From assembly GCF_003986975.1 (NCBI RefSeq), contig NZ_PIPO01000002.1, forward strand, positions 248,001 to 312,000: DNA of 64,000 nt. Direction: 5' to 3'. Source of the DNA: Aliidiomarina soli (GTDB lineage Bacteria; Pseudomonadota; Gammaproteobacteria; Enterobacterales; Alteromonadaceae). Made by a program: the position numbers and the translations under genes. The first letter of the stretch is position 1. Each line of letters opens with the position of its first letter. Below, piece after piece: positions 34,939-43,268 of the stretch. The notes beneath the pieces are model-generated. The model was not told the DNA's origin. It saw only the letters and a list, made by a program, of their open reading frames with translations, and searched no databases.

Positions 34939-35643
34939 TTAATAAAATAGGTGGCGATATTGCTCAGAGCTAGGTAACGAGGTCTTTGATAACGCCGTTT
35001 TAATCCTTTCCAGATAATTCGACTCGTTCTTATTTACATAAAGTAAAATCGGTAGGCTATGCTCCGATAAAATCTCCGTATTTTTGAAAATACTATCTGC
35101 CTTGTTCTCATATATATAACGCGGGATGATAACGTAAGCTAACCTGTTTGCTTCTATCATCATATCCATCTGACGATAATCATTGACTTCAAATGGCGTA
35201 GCATCAACAGAACTTGCAATTTCTTTCTGGACATCAGCCCCTCTGAGGTAAGAAATTGTCCTGCCTTCCAATGAAACTTCCAATCCCATACTGACTAAGT
35301 AAAAGTCTCCAGAATACAGCTCAATAACATGTGCTTGTTTCATCAGTCGCTTATTCGTTAATGCAATGAGTATCGGGGATTGTCCTGTCTCGAACATGTT
35401 TAATGCCCTGGGATAGGGGAAGGCTTGAATAGTATCGGTTTCGTCATCAATCGCGTTAACGACGATTTGGGTATATTTAGTGTTAATGCATTCAACATTA
35501 CCTGAGGGCTGGCACCCGAAAGGAGGCAGGTCTATAACCGCATATACTGTGTCTGCCGGGTAAGCCTTAGAAGGAGCGTAACAAATGATTATTAATACCA
35601 GAATGCTGATCAGAGCATTTGAATTATTGTGCATATTTCTCAT
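34939..35643 (-). CDS. periplasmic solute-binding-like protein (SBP family 3 type)
   Basis: Product of 234 aa from ATG 35643 (GGAAG upstream), preferred to GTG 35670. Signal peptide SNALISILVLIIICYAPSKA, then VYAVIDLPPFGCQ and TIQAFPYPRALNMFETGQ, the PWxRA-like signature of family-3 solute-binding or sensor-type proteins. Two Cys near the start (PFGCQ, VECIN) may pair. No transporter genes adjoin it, and such stand-alone members are common in marine gammaproteobacteria. Divergent LysR at 35885 may control it. Confidence 0.8.
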   Translation of the reverse strand: MRNMHNNSNALISILVLIIICYAPSKAYPADTVYAVIDLPPFGCQPSGNVECINTKYTQIVVNAIDDETDTIQAFPYPRALNMFETGQSPILIALTNKRLMKQAHVIELYSGDFYLVSMGLEVSLEGRTISYLRGADVQKEIASSVDATPFEVNDYRQMDMMIEANRLAYVIIPRYIYENKADSIFKNTEILSEHSLPILLYVNKNESNYLERIKTALSKTSLPSSEQYRHLFY

Positions 35644-35758
35644 TAGGTCTTCCGGTAATATCGTCTTCACAACGCTTGTATCGAGATAGTTCAGATGCCA
35701 GAAGGCACTCGTGGTTGTGAGTCGCTCTCAGTAGCAAGAAATTCTAAGAGAAACGACC

Positions 35759-35791
35759 TGAGACCGAAACTATGCTTATGTATAGGTCTCA
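35759..35791. promoter_or_regulatory. inverted repeat in the divergent SBP/LysR promoter
   Basis: TGAGACC and GGTCTCA, a perfect 7-bp inverted repeat with a 19-nt spacer, lie between the divergent genes. The placement suits a LysR operator, though LysR boxes are usually shorter-spaced. Confidence 0.35.
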
Positions 35792-35884
35792 TTTTACTGA
35801 GTACTGGTTAGAATAATATTCGTAGAGATAACTTGTTAAGTAGACAGTGCGTAGGGCTATATCGGGTGGTTGAGGGCTAAAACT

Positions 35885-36790
35885 ATGAACAAAGTAACAC
35901 TCAAACAATGGCACATGTTCCAGGCAGTTGCAAAATATGGTGGTTTTGTTCAGGCCAGTGAAAAAGTGTTTAAGAGCCCATCTTCAGTGCATCACTCAGT
36001 AACTAAACTAGAGGAAATGCTAAACGTAAGTTTACTGAAGGTAGAAGGCCGAAAAACCCTGTTAACGTCGGATGGCAAGAAAATACTCTGCCTTGTAGAA
36101 AAGCTATTATCAGATGCTAATAACCTTGAATCTTACATTTCTGGACTGACGAATCTGCAAGACTCAAATATAAAAATAGCGGTTGATGAATTGTTTCCAA
36201 TCGGGATCCTAAGAAGCGTGCTGCAATCAACGAGCAGCGAACTCTCGTTGAAACAGCTTGAGATCACTCAGGTATCAACAGCATCTTTTGACGATGAATA
36301 TTATTCAGATGTCGTTCTATCAGTACTTAATTCGGCGGAGTCGGGATTCTCGGTAAAAAGCGTACTCAGCGTATGCTATGTGGCGGTTGTTGGCACAAAA
36401 AACTTAGCTTTTGATAGCACCAATGTCGTTTCGACGAATGCATTAAGGAAGCACACTGAGGTTAAGGTAGACCGGGAGGCTGCAACCCAATCGGGAGGTG
36501 CATCCGCCACTCATAATTGCTGGACAGTAGATAAATTGAGTTCAGCGATTGAGTTAGTGTGTGACGGTATCGGTTATGCCTGGTTGCCCTATCCTGACGT
36601 GCAGCACTTAATTGCTGAAGGTAAATTGCGCAAAATTGTCTTTTTCGATCAGCCAAACACCCGAGCAGTCGATTTTTATCTGAATGTAAGACAAGACTTT
36701 GGCTTAAAGCCAGGAGTTGAGAGAATAGTTCATCACTTCAGAAGTTTCGACTCAAGCCATAAATTGGAGCTGACGGCACGCTCTGTATAA
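35885..36790 (+). CDS. LysR-family transcriptional regulator
   Basis: LTTR of 301 aa from ATG 35885 (GAGGG 8 nt upstream). N-terminal HTH is LKQWHMFQAVAKYGGFVQAS with SSVHHSVTKLEEMLNVSLL. The effector domain is shorter on conserved motifs than most and ends in a PGVERIVHHF helix. The variant HTH resembles the group found with PA-like periplasmic sensors. Divergent from the solute-binding protein gene; probably its regulator. Confidence 0.9.
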   Translation: MNKVTLKQWHMFQAVAKYGGFVQASEKVFKSPSSVHHSVTKLEEMLNVSLLKVEGRKTLLTSDGKKILCLVEKLLSDANNLESYISGLTNLQDSNIKIAVDELFPIGILRSVLQSTSSELSLKQLEITQVSTASFDDEYYSDVVLSVLNSAESGFSVKSVLSVCYVAVVGTKNLAFDSTNVVSTNALRKHTEVKVDREAATQSGGASATHNCWTVDKLSSAIELVCDGIGYAWLPYPDVQHLIAEGKLRKIVFFDQPNTRAVDFYLNVRQDFGLKPGVERIVHHFRSFDSSHKLELTARSV

Positions 36791-36873
36791 CGGACGCGAT
36801 TTCAACTAGCGCGTTAATACCGCTAAATTTAATTTTTGAAAACATTGTTAGATAATAAAGAATGGGGGATTTT

Positions 36874-37470
36874 ATGAAGCGTATACTAGTACTTTACTAT
36901 TCATCATATGGGCATGTCGAAATAATGGCGAATGCCGTTGCTGAAGGAGCGCGAGAAGTATCTGGAGTTAGAGTAGATATAAAACGAGTTGCAGAACTTA
37001 TGCCGCCTGAGGTTGCAAAATCTGCTGGTGTGAAGTTAGACCAAACAGCGGAAATTGCGGAACCGGCAGATCTGGAAGACTACGACGCAATTATTTTCGG
37101 CACACCCACTCGCTTTGGCAATATGGCGTCGCAGATGCGTAATTTCCTCGACCGAACTGGCGGTCTTTGGGCACAGGGCAAGCTTATTGGTAAAATTGGT
37201 AGTGTATTTACATCGACTGGCACAGGTGGAGGCAATGAAACCACCATTCAGACATTTCATATTTCACTGTTTCACCATGGCATGGTGATAGTCGGTCTAC
37301 CATATAGCTGTGTTGAATTGGCGGATATAACAGAATTAAATGGCGGTTCGCCGCTTGGTGCTGCCTGTATCGCAGGTGCAGATGGTAAACGACAACCGTC
37401 AGAAAAAGAGCTTACCATGGCTCGCTTCCAAGGAAATCATGTCGCGAAAATTGCAGTGCAGTTAAATTAA
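36874..37470 (+). CDS. wrbA: WrbA NAD(P)H:quinone oxidoreductase
   Basis: Flavodoxin-like protein of 198 aa from ATG 36874 (GGGGG 6 nt upstream). FMN phosphate loop [19 protein letters not shown]; the [19 protein letters not shown] and [15 protein letters not shown] segments are WrbA hallmarks. WrbA catalyses two-electron reduction of quinones and avoids semiquinone radicals. It appears to be monocistronic and is followed by a strong inverted repeat at 37535-37579. It adds to the set of quinone-handling enzymes in this window. Confidence 0.95.
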   Translation: MKRILVLYYSSYGHVEIMANAVAEGAREVSGVRVDIKRVAELMPPEVAKSAGVKLDQTAEIAEPADLEDYDAIIFGTPTRFGNMASQMRNFLDRTGGLWAQGKLIGKIGSVFTSTGTGGGNETTIQTFHISLFHHGMVIVGLPYSCVELADITELNGGSPLGAACIAGADGKRQPSEKELTMARFQGNHVAKIAVQLN

Positions 37471-37534
37471 CCATAAGTGATAGGCATTCAATGCGGGTGA
37501 CGGTTACACCAGTCTTGGTGTTTTAAGTGTGTAC

Positions 37535-37579
37535 TATGTAAGTGACCGTCTATCATAACGATAAGCGGTCGCTTACATA
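37535..37579. terminator. 14-bp inverted repeat after wrbA
   Basis: TATGTAAGTGACCG (37535-37548) and CGGTCGCTTACATA (37566-37579) pair over 14 positions with one G-U. It follows wrbA and precedes the lipase-like gene. It lacks a downstream T run, so it may be an operator in the next promoter rather than a terminator. Confidence 0.5.
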
Positions 37580-37646
37580 ATTATAAATTGTATAAGAGTC
37601 CGCTTCTATTAAGTTGAATATTCCCAGCTTCGGTGGATTATTCCCA

Positions 37647-39338
37647 ATGTTTCGGTTTTTTTTGATTTCATCACTATTTTTGTTAAGTGCTTGCAGTTCA
37701 CCAAGGTACATCGGAATCGACTCTTATGAGCTATTAACTAATAGCGAATTGGATCCTCAGTTTATAGAAAGGTTTACCATTATTACCTCAGTGGTTGATA
37801 ATGAAATTCCGGTTTTATGCAGGCAATTGGCGGAGCAATCATTTCAGACATATTCAGCTTCGTTTTTAGTTTTTACATGTGCTAAACGTTGGCTCTCACT
37901 TGACCTAACAGATGAGCAAGCTGCTGAAGCCATTCTACTATTTAACCAATCATTAGAGCCTTTAGTTCGACTGGCTTTATCTGATACACATACCCAGCCC
38001 ATAAATTTCAAAGTCAGAATTGATAGATCGTCTTATGATTACAAAGTCTTTGATAATATTAATTTTTCCTCAGACGTTCGATCTCTTGATGCATTTACAA
38101 CGACTACGCCGAATGACACCTCTGTTGGTGTAGCTTTAGTAGGGCAACGAGCGAATAACGGTGAAAACTTAGATAAATTTTATCCGCAGGAGGGTGTTTT
38201 CAGGCCATTAGCCGCGATGCCACTGAGCCTGGACGTTAGCAACCCTAATCTGCCTGTACTAAATTTAGAACTTAAGCGACCCCACAATTCGTTTTGGAGA
38301 AGTGGCAGTAGACTTTATCCAGTAGTTAACGACTTGGCAACAAGCTACCTATTGCTAGCCGAAGCAGCGAAGATCGGAGAATACGAACTAACAGGTCTGT
38401 TTTTATCCGATCAGGTAGAAGACAAACTTGGTATTTATGCCATAGAGCAAATCGTACCGCATAAAATACCGATACTGATGATTCACGGCCTAAATTCAAG
38501 CCCGATGATTTGGCGCAGATTAAGTTGGGCGCTTTCCTCAGATCCCAAATTAGCAGAGCGATACCAGATTTGGCATGCATTTTATCCTTCCGGCCCCCCG
38601 CCATTTTATAGTGCCATGCTGCTAAAGAGTAAGTTGGCGGAACTTAAATCCGAACTTAATTTTCCAAGCGAATCTTTGGTCAATAATGAAATGTGGATCA
38701 TCGGTCATAGTATGGGGGGAATTATAAGCCGACTCTTTGTGGTTAATAGTGGCATGCACTTGTGGGACAGGACTTTCAGTGTAGGGCCTGACGATCTTGG
38801 ACTATATGAAGATGACGTCGAGGCATTTAAGGAGATTTTTCTTATAACTCCTGAGCGCAATGTTAAAGGAGTAGTATTTATCGAGACTCCCCATAAGGGA
38901 AGCGCCATTTCAGAGCGCTTTTTTGCAAGAGTAGCTAGTGCGATAATCAGACTTCCAATTAGTATGCGGGAACTATTCAGTTCAATCTGGAAAGGAGGTG
39001 TCGAAAAATTCGTTAAGCCCGAAATGAAACCTTATATGACAAGAACAGGGCCTGACAGCGTTAGAGTTCTTTCACCCCAACATCCACTTATACAAGAACT
39101 TAGTAAACTACATCCAGTGGTACCTTTTTTTTCTGTGGTTGGTAACAACAACCCAGCCACTTGCTCCGACGTTTTGAACTGTCCTGACATGACTGATGGT
39201 GTAGTCGAATACAGCAGTGCGCATATGAAGAATGCTCAACAAGAAGTTGTCGTTCACTCAGCCCATAATGCCTATCAATCACCCGAAGCAATAGAGTTTA
39301 TCCTGGAAATTTTGGCGGGAAGTATATCGAATGATTAA
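37647..39338 (+). CDS. alpha/beta hydrolase (lipase-like) lipoprotein
   Basis: 563 aa from ATG 37647. A lipoprotein signal is clear: MFRFFLISSLFLLSAC with the lipid-modified Cys at 16. The first 270 residues are unlike known lipases; then a hydrolase core follows with IPILMIHGLNSSPMIW (oxyanion loop), WIIGHSMGGIISRL (nucleophile elbow, Ser) and a likely His in EVVVHSAHN. The fold resembles PGAP1/acetyltransferase-like lipases. It is exposed to the periplasm or outer membrane and probably acts on lipids or esters. Convergent with a PagL-like gene. Confidence 0.85.
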   Translation: MFRFFLISSLFLLSACSSPRYIGIDSYELLTNSELDPQFIERFTIITSVVDNEIPVLCRQLAEQSFQTYSASFLVFTCAKRWLSLDLTDEQAAEAILLFNQSLEPLVRLALSDTHTQPINFKVRIDRSSYDYKVFDNINFSSDVRSLDAFTTTTPNDTSVGVALVGQRANNGENLDKFYPQEGVFRPLAAMPLSLDVSNPNLPVLNLELKRPHNSFWRSGSRLYPVVNDLATSYLLLAEAAKIGEYELTGLFLSDQVEDKLGIYAIEQIVPHKIPILMIHGLNSSPMIWRRLSWALSSDPKLAERYQIWHAFYPSGPPPFYSAMLLKSKLAELKSELNFPSESLVNNEMWIIGHSMGGIISRLFVVNSGMHLWDRTFSVGPDDLGLYEDDVEAFKEIFLITPERNVKGVVFIETPHKGSAISERFFARVASAIIRLPISMRELFSSIWKGGVEKFVKPEMKPYMTRTGPDSVRVLSPQHPLIQELSKLHPVVPFFSVVGNNNPATCSDVLNCPDMTDGVVEYSSAHMKNAQQEVVVHSAHNAYQSPEAIEFILEILAGSISND

Positions 39339-39411
39339 AAGCGTGAGTTGATGCCATATATAATTATTCCAGAGCAGGATTAGCGAGTGCAGATTTCAGT
39401 TATCACCTTAA

Positions 39412-39459
39412 AAAAACCGCCCGCCAGGTAAGAATAGGGATGTGGAACTTTCCTGGCGG
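39412..39459 (-). terminator. terminator of the PagL-like gene
   Basis: CCGCCAGG and CCTGGCGG form an 8-bp stem with a 23-nt loop. On the minus strand the stem is followed by a run of seven T, so it fits intrinsic termination of the gene ending at 39512, and it also lies after the convergent lipase gene. Confidence 0.6.
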
Positions 39460-39511
39460 ACAGTTGTAAAAGAATACTAAAGAGTCTCTGACAAGTAACA
39501 TGCTGATAGCA

Positions 39512-40048
39512 TTAAAATTGCCAGCTGTATGCTAAATTCAAAAAGTCCATTCCCGGGTTGTTGTTTGAAAATCCGCCGTTTGAGTAATGTATATACCGCA
39601 AAGCCAAATGCTTTGAGTCGTCAAGGTGTAAGACTAGACCCAGTCGGTCTTCAAATTGGAAGTATGACCCAAGATCTTTCCCACCAAACTGTCTTTCACT
39701 CAATACACTGATACCAATTCCAAGCTCCCAGGAAACCGGGTAATCAATAAGGGTAGTAAATTCCTTGCGTATCACTGGTGAAAACGCCAGGGCGATATTA
39801 TTGTCATAGAGAGTCGGCTTGTCGTGGCGCCATAGGTTCAAACTAGCTTCAAGGTAGATACTGGCCCGCCCTACGAACGCTATATCTGCCAGATGGGCCA
39901 ACCATGGTTTATAGGCAACACGTAATCCCTGGATACTGCCACTACCTTTCAAAATCTCTATTGAGGCTTCTTGTACATTGTCTGCCGCTACAGCGGTATT
40001 TAAATAACCTGTTACCGTGGCAAAAATGACAACAAAAAAATTATTCAT
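39512..40048 (-). CDS. lipid A 3-O-deacylase-like protein (PagL family)
   Basis: 178-aa outer-membrane barrel with signal peptide (to about NTAVAA). The C-terminal motif HYSNGGFSNNNPGMDFLNL holds the His-Ser pair and the NPG-D loop of PagL; the protein ends in WQF for barrel insertion. PagL removes the 3-O acyl chain of lipid A. Its likely Glu is in the last part but I cannot fix it by eye. The gene could change surface charge and antimicrobial-peptide sensitivity. Confidence 0.82.
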   Translation of the reverse strand: MNNFFVVIFATVTGYLNTAVAADNVQEASIEILKGSGSIQGLRVAYKPWLAHLADIAFVGRASIYLEASLNLWRHDKPTLYDNNIALAFSPVIRKEFTTLIDYPVSWELGIGISVLSERQFGGKDLGSYFQFEDRLGLVLHLDDSKHLALRYIHYSNGGFSNNNPGMDFLNLAYSWQF

Positions 40049-40457
40049 GGATATGTTCTATTCACTTGATGGCTGGTCTTAATGATAAGGGAAGTGCCAA
40101 GTCAATAAAATTCAGAAATTCAGCATTACGTATTCTAAAATTTAAATGGTCTATTTAAACAACCTTACTATTATTAATCCTGTTGAGACCATCCTGTGCA
40201 AGAAGATCATCAGGCAGTCTTCCTGGGTTCGGCAACTGTATTCGGGAATAAACCATTGTTGCCTTTGAAACTCCTTTACGAGCGAACAGTAATAATCTTA
40301 TCGCCATCTATGAATTGCCAATTTTCAGTCTCTATAGTACGGCCCTGTCAACCACAAAGGGGATACTATACATATGGATAGTACCGCATCGCCATTTTGA
40401 ATGGCAGTCTAATAGGAGTAGGGGAAAGTATTGTCGTCGATGCTCGTTTATTAATTC
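40049..40457. other. interval upstream of the isochorismatase remnant
   Basis: Contains the PagL promoter side and the segment 40361-40450 shared with 25487-25578. No supported gene. Confidence 0.5.
40361..40450 (+). promoter_or_regulatory. shared non-coding segment, near-copy of 25487-25578
   Basis: GGATACTAT at the left end and GTCGTCGATGCTCGTTTA at the right match the azoR upstream segment with a few single-base gaps between. The inverted repeat of the other copy is degenerate here. It leads directly into the isochorismatase remnant, so it probably is the old promoter of that gene. Confidence 0.45.
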
Positions 40458-40609
40458 AAACTTACTCGAAGTATCTAACTTCAACTATTTGTCCTGAAAA
40501 TTTAGTACAGGTTCTGATTGATTACCAACCATACCAACTCGCAAACCTGGCTAGAGATGATCCGCAGGTGGTGGTCAGCGATACTACAGCTCTGACGAAA
40601 GAAGAGTAA
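40458..40609 (+). pseudogene. N-terminal remnant of a third isochorismatase-fold hydrolase
   Basis: The frame reads SKYLTSTICPENLVQVLIDY then QPYQLANLARDDP and VVVSDTTALTKEE before a TAA. This is the first beta strand with the catalytic Asp (LIDYQP) and helix of the YcaC-like family. No ATG precedes it at a suitable place and the remaining 150 or so residues with the Lys and Cys are absent. The frame may be opened from ATG 40397 but that adds unrelated residues. Confidence 0.7.
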
Positions 40610-40621
40610 GGTGAAAGAGTA

Positions 40622-41275
40622 ATGTACAGATACTTATTGATTAACAGTAAAACGTTATTTGCTCAGCAGTTTCTTCGAACGATTCAAGCTCCTGATAAAG
40701 CCGTTTGGGAATTAAACTTTGCAGACGATTATTTTACTGATGTCGAGAGTAATAGAAGCTCCACGTCTAGCATTTGTAACCACAAAGATGATTGGAGCTT
40801 GAACTATGAAATTGAGCGGGCCTTTTTGAATTTTAAGCGTTTTGATGAAGTTATTTTCTTTCCGGGTAATCTCATCTTTGGTCCTCTCGAGGCCATTTCC
40901 TCAAATGCTATAGAGGAATATATTTCAAGGCAAATAATTGCTGTAACTGAAATATATAGAATATTGGCGGACAGACTAGCGTCGCAGCATGGTTGCAAAG
41001 TAACTCAAGTTATTTACGAAAAATCGTATGAGTTTACTGCTTTGTCGTCATTGCCTTGCATGATTAACTCAGCGCTTCAAGGACTTATAGAAGGTTTAGG
41101 GCGAGAATTTTCAGAAATGGGTATAGAGGTAACAAGTAAGAATCAGGAGTCTTTTTATAAAGACTTTATGAATAAGGAATGCTTGTTTATAAACGACTTA
41201 AAACTAATTCATTATCAACCGTTGGTGACTCGTCACCTGGAAGGGGTGGGTAGGTTGTTTGAAGGTAGAAAATAA
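40622..41275 (+). CDS. divergent SDR-fold-like protein of unknown function
   Basis: 217 aa; no firm family. The C-terminal two-thirds resembles a short-chain dehydrogenase skeleton: FDEVIFFPGNLIFGPLEAIS in place of the NNAG strand, then a helix, SYEFTALSSLPCMINSALQG in place of the YxxxK helix and LGREFSEMGIEVTS. The N-terminus MYRYLLINSKTLFAQQFLRT lacks the glycine-rich nucleotide motif and the Tyr-Lys pair is not conserved, so it is probably not a working dehydrogenase. It has a low G+C, unlike many neighbours. AGGTGAAAGAGTA precedes the ATG. Confidence 0.5.
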   Translation: MYRYLLINSKTLFAQQFLRTIQAPDKAVWELNFADDYFTDVESNRSSTSSICNHKDDWSLNYEIERAFLNFKRFDEVIFFPGNLIFGPLEAISSNAIEEYISRQIIAVTEIYRILADRLASQHGCKVTQVIYEKSYEFTALSSLPCMINSALQGLIEGLGREFSEMGIEVTSKNQESFYKDFMNKECLFINDLKLIHYQPLVTRHLEGVGRLFEGRK

Positions 41276-41359
41276 AGATGGAAGTCTTGCAGTAACTGAC
41301 AAGCCTCTTGATAGAAATCGTTATTCTTAATATTAAAGAATGGATCCAGGAGAAATAGT

Positions 41360-42235
41360 TTGAAGCCTAATGCAATAGCCTTATATGTTTTGTTGTCCCT
41401 CGTTGTAAGTTGGGGAGCACAAATACCTGCAATCATGATTTTCGGTATAGAGAGCAGTTTTACCGCTGCTGTATTCTTTTGTGTCATGTGGTCCCCATCA
41501 GTGTTAGCGCTTATTTTTATTGCTCGTATTCCTAAAGTTCGAGCGCAGGTGCTTTGGCGTTTGGGTCAGGTACGCTATTTACCGTTAGGTGTTGTAGTGC
41601 AAACAGCTATTGGATTTGGTGTAGTAGGATTATTGGTTGCTACGGGATTGGCATCCTCAGGTTGGTTTAGTTTTGAATTGACCGGTGTCGATGTTTCAGG
41701 GGAGGCCTGGATACTGGGCATAGGGTTTCAAGGATGGTTATTGTTTTTAGTAAACATTCTTGTGACTAGTATTGTATTTTCCATCATCAATTTAGTAGCT
41801 GCTACTGGAGAAGAGTTTGCCTGGAGAGGATTCTTGCAAGGGCAATTAACTCGTCAGTATGGCGTTTTGACGGGCATAATGGTGCTTGCTTTAATCTGGT
41901 GGGCTTGGCATCTTCCTGGCTTGCTTTTCGGATATAATTTCCCAGACTATCCTTATTTTGGCGCTTTTGTTCTATTCCCACTGCAGATGATCGGTGCTTC
42001 GCTTTTCCTTGGTTGGCTTACTATCAGGAGTGGAAGCTTTTGGCCCGCTGCCCTGGCGCATGGGGCGGTAAACTCAATTCAACAAGGCCTGATTGATAAT
42101 CTTATTTTATACATACCTCAGTTGTACGTAGATCTATTGCGCACAGGACTAATCTTAACGGTTGGTATTATTTGTTGGCTTTTACTTCGCTCTTCACCAA
42201 CGCAAATAAAACTAACTGATCCGTACTTAAAATAA
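41360..42235 (+). CDS. CPBP-family intramembrane metalloprotease
   Basis: 291-aa integral membrane protein, about eight hydrophobic segments. The CAAX-protease/bacteriocin-processing (CPBP, Abi) motifs are present: motif 1 TGEEFAWRGFLQ (EExxxR), motif 2 WWAWHLPGLL and motif 3 AALAHGAVNS (HxxxN). The initiator is TTG: CAGGAG lies 7 nt before TTG 41360 and no in-frame ATG follows until residue 25. Bacterial members are linked to bacteriocin immunity or membrane-peptide cleavage. No bacteriocin gene is evident next to it. Confidence 0.88.
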   Translation: MKPNAIALYVLLSLVVSWGAQIPAIMIFGIESSFTAAVFFCVMWSPSVLALIFIARIPKVRAQVLWRLGQVRYLPLGVVVQTAIGFGVVGLLVATGLASSGWFSFELTGVDVSGEAWILGIGFQGWLLFLVNILVTSIVFSIINLVAATGEEFAWRGFLQGQLTRQYGVLTGIMVLALIWWAWHLPGLLFGYNFPDYPYFGAFVLFPLQMIGASLFLGWLTIRSGSFWPAALAHGAVNSIQQGLIDNLILYIPQLYVDLLRTGLILTVGIICWLLLRSSPTQIKLTDPYLK

Positions 42236-42288
42236 AGTGATTCGCTCATAACTTCGGCTAAAATCACTGGTACTGGTATAATTTATTG

Positions 42289-43197
42289 CTAGATGCTGAT
42301 GCAAACCGGGACGCGGATTTTTTTACGATAATCGGACGGGCTCATGTGCAGATGTTTGCTGAATACTCTGGCGAGTACCTGGTTGGACGAGTATCCCACT
42401 TCAACGGCAACCTCCGTGATTGAAAGGTCCGTTTGCTCAAGAAGCTCGCAAGCTCTCTCCATCCTTAGTTGCGTCAGGTAAACTCGTGGTGGTACACCAA
42501 AGCTTTGTTTGAACATGCGCGTGAAGTGAAAAGGTGACAACTGCGCCTCGGCGGCTAACTCGTCGAGGCTGATGTCTTCCGACAGCCGTGCGCGCAGCAA
42601 CTCCTGACAACGCCGCTTTGCCCAAGGAGCAAGGCCCCCCGTTGTCTGCGTGAATGGTGCCTCGTTCAAACGGCAAAGCTCGGCAAGGATCTCGCAACCT
42701 GCGGCCCGAGCCAACAAACGCGACGGCGCTCCCTCTTCTTGGTCGCTCAGAGCCCATAGATTCCGAAGCGATGATTGAATGGTTGCCGAATGAAATGGCC
42801 CTCTGTGGATCTGTATGTTATCAAACGAGAGCTTGCCTTCGGTGGCTTCGTCCAGCACATTCCTCCATTTTGCCACTGGAAACGACACACAGCGAAGTTG
42901 ATGGCTGATGTCTACCATGAGCGTATTGGCAAAGTTCGGCGCGGAAAGATAGAGACTATTTTTTTCGCTAGTGACGTCAAAATCCCCCCCGCCCGAACTA
43001 CCGCGTACACGGCTGCCACCGAGCATGTCCTGAGTAAGGACCAGATCCGGCAGACCCGGGCGAGACATCTCGCAAGCCGGGCGCGTTACTTCAAGCAAGT
43101 CTAAAATGCCTCCCGGAGATTTCTGTGTACCCACATAGGGTGCCTCTTTGCTCTCAGAGTACCAACGGGCGAAAGACGGATGGTCAGGTACGGTCAT
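42289..43197 (-). CDS. AraC-family regulator, paralogue 3
   Basis: 302 aa from ATG 43197 (GGAG 9 nt upstream), preferred to ATG 43260 because the paralogues at 31964 and 33169 also start 7 to 10 residues before the SFxxWY motif. HTH region: ISLDELAAEAQLSPFHFTRM and EVAVEVGYSSNQVLARVF. The effector half is the most divergent of the three. It follows the cytochrome lipoprotein gene on the same strand by 71 nt and probably regulates it or the esterase upstream. Confidence 0.92.
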   Translation of the reverse strand: MTVPDHPSFARWYSESKEAPYVGTQKSPGGILDLLEVTRPACEMSRPGLPDLVLTQDMLGGSRVRGSSGGGDFDVTSEKNSLYLSAPNFANTLMVDISHQLRCVSFPVAKWRNVLDEATEGKLSFDNIQIHRGPFHSATIQSSLRNLWALSDQEEGAPSRLLARAAGCEILAELCRLNEAPFTQTTGGLAPWAKRRCQELLRARLSEDISLDELAAEAQLSPFHFTRMFKQSFGVPPRVYLTQLRMERACELLEQTDLSITEVAVEVGYSSNQVLARVFSKHLHMSPSDYRKKIRVPVCISI

Positions 43198-43268
43198 CGC
43201 TGTGTCTCCTGTGAAGAACTGTTCCCGAGAAGTTTGCGTCGTGATATTTTTTTGTCTCACGCTTTATG

